Source of the DNA: Paenibacillus polymyxa M1
GTDB lineage: Bacteria > Bacillota > Bacilli > Paenibacillales > Paenibacillaceae
Direction: 5' to 3'
DNA: 64,000 bases
Assembly (NCBI RefSeq): GCF_000237325.1
Contig: NC_017542.1
Span: forward strand, 2,824,501 to 2,888,500
The translations under genes were made by a program, and so were the position numbers. The notes under the pieces were generated by a model. That model ran no database searches and was not told the origin of the DNA. It saw only the letters and a list, made by a program, of their open reading frames with translations. This document shows positions 27,379-35,179 of this stretch, in pieces; the stretch's first letter is position 1, and each line of letters starts with the position of its first letter.

Positions 27379-27495
27379 AGAAAGTACCTTCCTTTCTTGC
27401 TCAAATTTTGCACTTTTCATTATATGTCGCTTGAGTTTGATCTTGTTCACTTCACTTGATGACATTATCTTATATCTATATTTACATTTAATCTA

Positions 27496-27515
27496 ATACA
27501 TAATAAGGTATGTAT
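27496..27515. promoter_or_regulatory. LysR-type operator
   Basis: ATACATA (27496-27502) and TATGTAT (27509-27515) form an inverted repeat with the ATAC-N-GTAT / T-N11-A character of LysR sites. It lies in the 170-bp divergent gap between the decarboxylase-like gene and the LysR gene. Confidence 0.5.
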
Positions 27516-27548
27516 ATATTTATCATAATAAATAAGGAGACAAGCTAA

Positions 27549-28433
27549 ATGGAGTTGCTTCAACTCAAATACTTTCAGACAGTTGCTTATACCGAGCACT
27601 TTACTAATGCAGCCAGACAATTGAATATTGCTCAGCCCTCTTTAAGCCTGACTATTAAAAGACTTGAAGAAGAATTGGGAACAACCTTATTTGAAAGGAA
27701 AGGGAGAAATATTCAACTGAGTTCGTCAGGAAAGATTCTTTTGAAACACGTAAACAGGATTTTTACGGAGATTGAAAATGCGCAAATGGAAATTAGATCG
27801 GAGGAACATCAAATTGCCAACACCATAAGAATATCAATTTCCAATTCAAGATTCCTTACAGGACTCATCAGTGAATGTATTACCCGCTTTCCTGAATCAA
27901 AAATACTTCAAACCATCGGAGTCAAAAGCGAAATATTGACAAGTTTAAAAAAAGGAGAAATGGATTTAGGAATAACAGGTCATCCTATTCAAGATGAAGA
28001 GCTAGAGAGTTGTTTACTGGTAAATGAAGATATTGTTCTGGTTTTACCTTCGAACCACAAACTTACGGGTAAAAACGAGATCTCATTAAGTCATGTAGCC
28101 AATGAACCATTTATTACTCTTGCTAATAATGTAGAATATAGTGACTTTACAACCATGCTTTGTGAAAAAGCTGGATTCATCCCAAATATTTCCTTTGAAG
28201 TCGATTCTTATTTATTGGTTGAAATTTTAAAGGTTAATCAGGGAGTGGCTTTACTCCCTATTTCAATTTGTAGAACACTAGGGTTGAATTATATTAAAAT
28301 TACGGATAAAGCTTCAAAATATCCTGTCAGCTTATCTTGGAAAAAAAATAAATTGTTATCTTCTTCAGTGAGAAATTTTCGTGACTTTATTATTTTGTTC
28401 TATAAAGATAATTATGTAATTTTCAAGATTTAA
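27549..28433 (+). CDS. LysR-family transcription regulator
   Basis: 294 residues: helix-turn-helix at 1-60 (ELLQLKYFQTVAYTEHFTNA, ARQLNIAQPSLSLTIKRLEE) and a substrate-binding domain with KKGEMDLGITGHP and NQGVALLP. Ribosome binding site AAGGAGA before ATG 27549. Divergently arranged with the decarboxylase/reductase pair, its likely target. Confidence 0.9.
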   Translation: MELLQLKYFQTVAYTEHFTNAARQLNIAQPSLSLTIKRLEEELGTTLFERKGRNIQLSSSGKILLKHVNRIFTEIENAQMEIRSEEHQIANTIRISISNSRFLTGLISECITRFPESKILQTIGVKSEILTSLKKGEMDLGITGHPIQDEELESCLLVNEDIVLVLPSNHKLTGKNEISLSHVANEPFITLANNVEYSDFTTMLCEKAGFIPNISFEVDSYLLVEILKVNQGVALLPISICRTLGLNYIKITDKASKYPVSLSWKKNKLLSSSVRNFRDFIILFYKDNYVIFKI

Positions 28434-28549
28434 AAAATATAGTTACATAATTATCTTAGATTATCCTACATTTCCCGGATTGTTCCCGAAAACTTCTTTT
28501 AAAAATGAGGCACAAAAACCTTATAGTTGATAATCCTCTTCAATTACGG

Positions 28550-29188
28550 TTAACCATACATGTTCTTGTTTTTTCGGCTAACGATATCTGTTCTTGGCTT
28601 TTGGTTTGGACAAAAACAGATATTGTTAAAACAAAAAGCCGCTGCAACGCGACTATTAAGCTTGTATATACTTGATTTGTTCTTTAGTAGACCATCTATT
28701 ATGTAGACAGCTTCCCATACTCCGCAGGGAATGAAGTGACTAAATAAAGCAATGTAGGTATCTGAAATATGATGATAAGCAATTCCGCCATACCCACCAT
28801 AACGAATATGATATTCAGATAACAAATTTTCTTCGTACAAATCGAACATCGTTCCGTCTGCAGCAGCTGTCTTCCCGTCTCCCCATAGTTTAGGCAGGCT
28901 TAGTGTATTGTATTGATTCAGAATGTCACGTATGGCTGCATCGATCTTCTGGGCAGTTACATGTCGGCGGTTTACAAATGAGAGCATATGGGGTGTAACT
29001 AAACTTCGCATATGTTTGGATGTTTGGGCTGGCCCAAGATTGCACCCGTATCCATCGGTAATCCGATCAGGAAAATGTCCCATGCGTTCGCGCAGGTGTG
29101 AGTTATAACGTAAATTGAGACTGTTTATCTCGGACATTCCGTCGCGGGCAGAGGAAACGGTCGGGCCGAGATGGCAGCAAGCTGGCAC
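28550..29188 (-). pseudogene. Tn3-family transposase, C-terminal fragment
   Basis: About 200 residues match the catalytic C-terminal part of Tn3 transposases: NLGPAQTSKHMR, LSFVNRRHVTAQKIDAAIRD, LPKLWGDGKTAAADGTMFDL then YEENLLSEYHIRYGGYGGIA, and SHFIPCGVWEAVYIIDGLLK. The first ~700 residues are missing and the last 35 look unrelated. The conserved D and E residues of this block remain, but the protein cannot be active. It joins the serine-hydrolase terminator at about 29175. Confidence 0.82.
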
Positions 29189-29220
29189 CGGAATAGGAAA
29201 TTTCCGGTGCCAGCTTGCTG
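29175..29220. terminator. 19-bp perfect hairpin
   Basis: CAGCAAGCTGGCACCGGAA (29175-29193) pairs perfectly with its complement at 29202-29220. It lies 7 bp beyond the serine-hydrolase stop (minus strand) and so is its probable terminator, although a T-run is missing, perhaps cut off by the transposon fragment. Confidence 0.7.
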
Positions 29221-29226
29221 GTGTTC

Positions 29227-30378
29227 TTAATGTGATGAAGAGCCAATGAGTTGCTCGGCAATGCTTTTGGAAAGAGGCAACGTATTAATTTCAGAAGGCA
29301 TCGCATTGATATTAAGGGTTTGTACATAATCCCCGCCGCGAGTTCCACCTGCGAACGTTGCGAATCCTGGAAAGTTGCCGCCATGCCCCCAAATCATAAT
29401 ACCATTCGTCAGCTTTGTTCCAAGGATCCCCAAGCCGTATTCACCTGCTGGAGTTTCAACCCCAGTTAACATCTGATCTAAAGTAGCTGGTTTTAATAGC
29501 TTGCCACTAAGTATAGCTTTGAAGAATGTATTCATATCATCCGCTGTGGAGATCATAGATCCCGCAGCATCTGCCCAAGAGGGATTCATTTCAGTTCTGT
29601 CTATGAATTGACCGTCGAGTACGAAGTATCCTCGTGCATGTTCACCTGGAATAAACGAGTAGTCGTCGGGTACATAAGTGTTCGTCAGATTAAGGGGAGC
29701 TATAAAACGTTTCCTAATATGTTCCCCGTATGTTTCTCCAGTAGCCTTCTTAATAATCATCCCTGCTAGTACCGTATTCGTATTGGAATAAACCCATTTC
29801 TCTCCAGGCTTGGAGGTTGCCTTCATGCTCAGTCCGGTACGAACTAATTCGTCTGCAGTAAAGGAATGTAACGGGTTTGGGAGTAATTTATCGAGAATAT
29901 CCTTGTGTTCTGAATAGTCAGGAATACCGCTTGTTTGGTTTAATAGTTGCCGAATCGTGATATGTTCCCCTTCATATTCTGTACCCTTAACAACATCAGG
30001 CAGCCATTTTTCTATCGTGTCATCCAGGCTCAGTTTTTGTTCATCAACAAGCTGAAGAACGACCATTGCAGTAAACGTCTTTGTTAGACTACCGATCCGG
30101 AAAGTAAAGTTCGTCTTAACCGGGTCGGTACCGTAAATGCTTGCTTCACCGGAAGCATATGCCCATTTTGATCCTTTGTTTGAGGAAGCTACAATTATGC
30201 CCGGTATATTTTGATGGTTAGCAGCTTCATCGATAAGTTGCTTGGCTTTGGTCTGTGAATTTTGACTGTAAGTAGTAACGAGGGGATCCGCCTGCTTTGC
30301 AAAACCAGTTCCTTGTAATGGCAGTAATAGAGCCGCGGTAATCATTGCCGATACAGTGAGCATAGAAATTTTGTTCAT
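29227..30378 (-). CDS. Secreted beta-lactamase-family serine hydrolase
   Basis: 383 residues. Signal peptide (SAMITAALLLPLQGTGFA), then the penicillin-binding/class C beta-lactamase fold: Ser97-x-x-Lys100 in GSLTKTFTA, YSNTN (the YxN motif) and HGGNFPGF (in place of KTG). The family includes D-alanyl-D-alanine carboxypeptidases, esterases and beta-lactamases; the HGG third motif favours carboxypeptidase/esterase-like activity. It follows the erythromycin-esterase-like gene by 30 bp on the same strand, probably one operon. Confidence 0.87.
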   Translation of the reverse strand: MNKISMLTVSAMITAALLLPLQGTGFAKQADPLVTTYSQNSQTKAKQLIDEAANHQNIPGIIVASSNKGSKWAYASGEASIYGTDPVKTNFTFRIGSLTKTFTAMVVLQLVDEQKLSLDDTIEKWLPDVVKGTEYEGEHITIRQLLNQTSGIPDYSEHKDILDKLLPNPLHSFTADELVRTGLSMKATSKPGEKWVYSNTNTVLAGMIIKKATGETYGEHIRKRFIAPLNLTNTYVPDDYSFIPGEHARGYFVLDGQFIDRTEMNPSWADAAGSMISTADDMNTFFKAILSGKLLKPATLDQMLTGVETPAGEYGLGILGTKLTNGIMIWGHGGNFPGFATFAGGTRGGDYVQTLNINAMPSEINTLPLSKSIAEQLIGSSSH

Positions 30379-30408
30379 TTCGTTTCTCCTTTTGATTAAG
30401 GATTCGTA

Positions 30409-31764
30409 TTATTCATTCATTTGTGATGGAGTGACCTTTTTGATATAGAAAAGGATGTCAAATGTCTTGCCGAATGCAGCGTCTACAAACAAAGGTACTT
30501 CAGGTCCCAATTTTGTTATTCCGGCAAATGTAGGACGGGTTTCATCTAACCAAGTTTTCACCGAACCGCTTGCTTTGCGCAAGTCTACAAAAAATTGATC
30601 ATGTTTGACTTGTCCGACGGTATAGTTAATGCTATTAGGGTCATCGATTCTAACCGTTCCGTAAGGACCGAATTTGCCGCTTTCATTAACAACGTTATAT
30701 GAACCTGAATGGATTGAAGTCCCGATGGATACGTATTTGTCGCCGTAATGTTTAGCCAAATGTTGTCCTGACATCTCCGGATATACGAATGGAAGAGTAT
30801 TGGTTTTGGATATATGTCCGTTATGACCCCATACAATGGTTTTCCCCCATTGTTCTTGTGTCCACTTCGCATTTTCATACATTGCAATATCATGTCTTAA
30901 GAAGAACTCCGGCTGTTGTTCAGCTGAAAGCATATGAATAAATTGCTCGATAATACGGGAGCTATGCAATGCCCATGCGTAAGCTTCTTTTTGCTTGCCG
31001 GCATTAGCTTTATTTTTTTCTAGCAGCTCAATAATAGACCGGGCATTGGAAAGATGCTTTTCTTTCTCATCTTTCGGCAGTTTCTCAAAACTTTCTTCAT
31101 CTTTTGCTGCGGAAATAAGCTCTTTCATTTTGTCATTTAATTGAGAAACCAAATCCGGATGATATTGTTGGATATAGTCCGAAATTTTGTTAAACACAGG
31201 TTCATCTAATTTTTTTTGATCCATCCCGATTACACGTATTTTGTTGGGATGTTTGGGATTGGCATTGTAGTCACGAATCCATTCCAACATTTGCGTCATT
31301 TCTTTATTGTTAAACACGGGGCTAAGAATTTTGTCTGGATGCCCTTTACCTGTAAGAACATATTGATCAAGCATCAATCCTTTCCCCCAGTCCTCCTCTA
31401 AGACGAGGTTTGTAAACCCCAATTCCGTAACCATATACTGTACGATACGGTGTTTCATCGTGAATACTTCATGCATGCCATGAGAAGCTTCGCCTAAACC
31501 AACAATCGAAGCAGACCCTATCATCTCTTTAAGTGGTTGTAAATCTTCCAAAGAAGCACGAGGCTCTGTTGTTGTTAATTTGCTTGCATTCTTCTCCAGC
31601 CACTGTAATGGAGTCTGGTTGTCCTTCATGGCAGTTTCAAGTTTAGATGCAGGCGTATTGCCCGAACTGGATGGTGTTGATGGGATTTCTTCTGTGGAAC
31701 AACCGGCCAAACTTATACTACATATTGTAGTAAGTGCCAGCCTCGTTAATAATTTCTTGTTCAT
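30409..31764 (-). CDS. Erythromycin-esterase-family lipoprotein
   Basis: 451 residues. Lipobox SLAGC (Cys about 22) predicts a membrane-anchored extracellular protein. The erythromycin esterase domain (about 60-440) shows GLGEASHGMHEVFTMKHR, LVLEEDW, VIGMDQKK and TIVWGHNGHIS, carrying the His/Glu residues of the Ere-type active site. Known Ere enzymes open macrolide lactones, but most family members, especially lipoproteins next to serine hydrolases, have unproven substrates. First gene of the pair with 29227-30378. Confidence 0.85.
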   Translation of the reverse strand: MNKKLLTRLALTTICSISLAGCSTEEIPSTPSSSGNTPASKLETAMKDNQTPLQWLEKNASKLTTTEPRASLEDLQPLKEMIGSASIVGLGEASHGMHEVFTMKHRIVQYMVTELGFTNLVLEEDWGKGLMLDQYVLTGKGHPDKILSPVFNNKEMTQMLEWIRDYNANPKHPNKIRVIGMDQKKLDEPVFNKISDYIQQYHPDLVSQLNDKMKELISAAKDEESFEKLPKDEKEKHLSNARSIIELLEKNKANAGKQKEAYAWALHSSRIIEQFIHMLSAEQQPEFFLRHDIAMYENAKWTQEQWGKTIVWGHNGHISKTNTLPFVYPEMSGQHLAKHYGDKYVSIGTSIHSGSYNVVNESGKFGPYGTVRIDDPNSINYTVGQVKHDQFFVDLRKASGSVKTWLDETRPTFAGITKLGPEVPLFVDAAFGKTFDILFYIKKVTPSQMNE

Positions 31765-31897
31765 TTTTTTCCTCCCCAGGGTTATTGTTTGACATTCGTT
31801 GCGAAGCGATTTGTCTCCCCGAGTATTGCAAAGTAATTGTCATACTGCCAAGATGCCATTATGTCACCATGATGCGTTTTTACTGTCATATGACGGC

Positions 31898-32765
31898 TTA
31901 TCGCCCGATTAGGACGGGATTATGATGGTCCTGACCAGCATTTTGTCCAACAAGTCCTCCAGCTCGGTTGACGGTCGTTGTGACTGAACCCGTTGAATAA
32001 GAATTGCTCACGATTCCGATAGGATTGTATCCGACTAAACCACCAACGCGGGATAGTCCATCCACTTGGCCAGTTGCCATAACTTTGGCTGACGGTGCCA
32101 CGCACATTATAGCCTGCAATTCCTCCAACGTATCCAGCAGATTTGGTTCCCCTCACGTTGACAGCCGATATAGACTGAGTAATCGATGCGTTGTTAACAC
32201 CGACCAGACCACCCGCATAATCATAGGCGCCCTCTCCGAGCGCTTCTACACTGCCGGATGCAAATACATTACTGATTTGATCGAAACTTGTACCGGTAAC
32301 ACTTCCTACGTTCCTATTTCCGATTATGTTAACATCCATTAACCGGACGTTACGAACAACACCTGTAGCCGTTAAATTGCCAAAAAAACCGACATCCATT
32401 GACAAGGGCTGATTAATCGTCAAGCCAGAAATCGTGTATCCGTTCCCATCGAACGCACCCGCGAAATTGGCAATCGGGTTCCAAGTATAATCCGTTAGTT
32501 GGATATTAGCACCCAATTTGTAATAAGCGCTCGGATTAGTCCTGATGTCATCCAGCATCGCTGCCGTCGTGATGATATAAGGGTCCTGTTCCGTACCGTT
32601 TCCCGTTCCGGAAAACGCATGTGCCCGTGAAGGGGCGACGGAAACAATAGCTACGGCAAGAATAATGACCACTAGGATTAATTTTAAATAAGAAGTAAGA
32701 TTTTGGTTTAAGCGAAATTTCTTAATTAATGGTAACAATAAAAGTTCCTCCTTCTTGTGCGACAA
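31898..32765 (-). pseudogene. Secreted GLUG-repeat protein, frameshifted
   Basis: Signal-bearing N-terminus (LILVVIILAVAIVSVAPSRA) followed by SGTGNGTEQDPYIITTAAML and GLUG repeats (FAGAFDGNGYTISGLTIN, YAGGLVGVNNASI, GYVGGIAGYN). Near 32085 the frame shifts; the other frame continues SRVGGLVGYNPIGIVSNSYS and AGGLVGQNAG and ends at 31898. These repeats form a beta-solenoid in large surface adhesins or peptidases, so the C-terminal effector part is also lost. Confidence 0.75.
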
Positions 32766-33140
32766 ATAAAATCATCTGAATGGTTTAGGCTAATTCCACC
32801 TCATCTCATATAGTACTAAGTACAGCGACTCTATTTTCTCTCACGTGAAAATTTAAATTTAAGCATGAAAAATAACCGTTCATTGAAAGAACGGGTACCC
32901 GCTTTTCAGACTCTCTTTATTTTATCGCCGCTGCCCTATAATCAAATAACATTTATCTGTTATACCAAAATTAGGATGTTATTATATGCCTTGCAGTATC
33001 GACATACATTTAATAAATATTTATATGAAACAATGCTGCTTCCCTGTTCACAATCACTCTCTCTCCTTATGTAGGTTTTGGCTGTTATTTTGATACGAAG
33101 ATTTTAGCATGGTATGACTGAACAAATTCTGAACATTCAC
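32766..33140. other. Intergenic region, nothing recognised
   Basis: AT-rich sequence with one short hairpin (AACCGTTCATTGAAAGAACGG, around 32874). No supported gene. Confidence 0.4.
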
Positions 33141-33614
33141 ACTCCTGTTTCTTCGAAGAATGCACTAATCCAAAATCTGGCTTAGATTATAGAATATTTG
33201 AGAAGAACAATAAAACTCTTTCTAAGAAGCCAAAGACTGGTGAGGATTTATATAAGTTTTTAGTTGATATTTACTATCAGCGATACAGCAGTATATCCCC
33301 TGTAAAGGATAACCTTCCCTACATCAATGATGATCAGAAGAATGCACTGGCCACGTATTATGGTTCAGGACAGCAACAACATCAACAGAGAAAATGCACG
33401 CACGAGGCATTTGGTTGTACAAGGGAACTGTTTAGAACAATTCCAGGAGAGCCTGAGAGTTAAGATTAATCAATTTGGAGGGGCATTAGAGGAGTTGGTG
33501 ATACAACCTGACGTGGAGTTCAGTGAACCTAATGTGGAGATTGATGGAGTCATTCCGTGGCCAATTAATGAAATCACCGAGCTAGTTCTTAACGGGTTGG
33601 CAGTCGCGCTTTAG
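33141..33614 (+). pseudogene. Decayed gene, unrecognised
   Basis: One frame without a start reads CFFEECTNPKSGLDYRIFEK, then TGEDLYKFLVDIYYQRYSSI and INDDQKNALATYYGSG (to about 33370). Another frame continues HLVVQGNCLEQFQESLRVKI and VEIDGVIPWPINEITELVLN to TAG at 33612-33614. They may be one frameshifted gene or two stubs. No family recognised. Confidence 0.35.
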
Positions 33615-34037
33615 ACAAAATGAAGGGTAACATCAATAGCAACATGACGATTAGCCTATTGTTCCCGCGGCTTAATGGGGTAGGATACTTTAATTTTGGA
33701 TTTGATCATGTGGATTTTTTGAGAATAGTTTAGTAATCGTCACAGGTATTGCAAGTGATGATTAACATCCTTGGAATATGATATTTCTTTAGAATTAGTG
33801 GAAGCTTTGAATGGAAAAAATTCAGAGTACCGCCTTTTTTTTGTTTTTGAACTGTTGATCAAACTCACATGTATGTCAGTTATCCGTTGAAGGCGGGCAA
33901 AGGGAAAGAAAGTAAAGAACTGCCTGCGGTTAAGCCGGCATGACCAGGCTGAGACTCCCCTTGGTATATTACCGGTTCAAACCGAACGATGTTTGTTGAA
34001 CAAATGTCTCTGCGGTGATGAATTTTTAAAGTTCATA
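33615..34037. other. Intergenic region, nothing firm
   Basis: A short tail reading YPLKAGKGKESKELPAVKPA ends at about 33942 and could be a gene remnant. No promoter or terminator is convincing. Confidence 0.3.
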
Positions 34038-34421
34038 TCATTTAGACGTTTCAGGCTTTGAGCCAGCAACTCCCCATGTTTCCCCGTCAACTTTATAATC
34101 ACCGCCTCTCCAATGAAGTATGTAGTCTCCAGAACGCAAACCATCGCTGAAACCTTGGTCGTTAGAATTCCAAGTCACTGTATCGTGAGGAGCGATTACT
34201 AAACTTTCGATATATAATTTGTTTGAATCAATGTGAGTTAAACTTACCTTTACTGGATGATCAGAATGATTCTTCAAACAAAGTTTAACATGACCCCCGC
34301 CTTTAGGGACACTAAACACTTCTCTTACTGTTGCGCTTCCGCCCGATCTTTGAGAAATAATATTGTCTCCGCTATTTTTACTTGGTGAGGCTGCAGCTTT
34401 TTCCTTCATGGTTTTCCACAC
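34038..34421 (-). CDS. Small protein of unknown function
   Basis: Up to 127 residues (GTG 34421; ATG 34409 gives 123). No signal peptide or membrane helix. A disordered Ser/Lys-rich start is followed by an alternating hydrophobic pattern (GGHVKLCLKNHSDHPVKVSL) and a Trp-rich end (YILHWRGGDYKVDGETWGVA), which suggests a small beta-sandwich. No family recognised, no convincing ribosome binding site. Codon use looks genuine. Confidence 0.5.
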   Translation of the reverse strand: MWKTMKEKAAASPSKNSGDNIISQRSGGSATVREVFSVPKGGGHVKLCLKNHSDHPVKVSLTHIDSNKLYIESLVIAPHDTVTWNSNDQGFSDGLRSGDYILHWRGGDYKVDGETWGVAGSKPETSK

Positions 34422-34586
34422 CTATCTCTTGATATGGTTTACCAATTAGGGACTAGTGAATACAATCTGGTAGTCGCTTTTCTTATCTTCTCTATATTCA
34501 AATGCACAACTCTATAGACAAAAACGCCAAGGATAATGAATGCGATTTTTGTTGCCCAGAATACCACTTTTCCACTTTTTGAAAAC

Positions 34587-34623
34587 ACAAATAGGTCACT
34601 CTGAGCCCAAGTGACCTATTTGT
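34587..34623. terminator. 14-bp hairpin
   Basis: ACAAATAGGTCACT (34587-34600) pairs with AGTGACCTATTTGT (34610-34623). It lies between remnants; the gene it served is unclear. Confidence 0.55.
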
Positions 34624-34655
34624 TAAACAGTTTTATACCAGACGATCTAATACAA

Positions 34656-34850
34656 TCATTGGCTCAGTCTCTTCCCACATCGGGTGCACGATTTATCCAC
34701 GAACGCTCTACTTTGCGAAATATTTTGAACATCGGAAACCGGTGGAATGTCTTCTTCTTTCAGATGGGCAAGAGCAGGGTTTTTGGCCCACTCCCGGTAT
34801 GATGCTAAATCCTTCCATCCCATCTGCCAGGAATCAACAGCATTAACAAA
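34656..34850 (-). pseudogene. Gene fragment, unrecognised
   Basis: A minus-strand frame without a start reads NAVDSWQMGWKDLASYREWA then KNPALAHLKEEDIPPVSDVQ and stops at 34656. It looks like real protein sequence but I do not recognise the family. Confidence 0.3.
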
Positions 34851-35179
34851 GCCCTAATTAATGATTACGCTTGAAGATTTGCGGAGTAGTCCTGTGTAAA
34901 AAACCGGCAATATTGCACCGGGCTTAACGCTTAATTTTATTTCCCGAAAATATCGTTTAGTTTTGTACCGACCACTTCCTTTATGGTAGAAGCCATTTTG
35001 CATTTTTAAGCGTGCAGCGGAATTTACAATGCTTATCCGGTACGACAGCGACATCCGATAAAAAGGAAAGTTTGAAAGTTAGCGTGATTAAATTTTTATT
35101 GCCCTGCAACCGCCGGTGTAGTATTCTACATCCTGAGTATTTTAACCACTTCATTACCGAACCTCAGGGGGAAGACATC

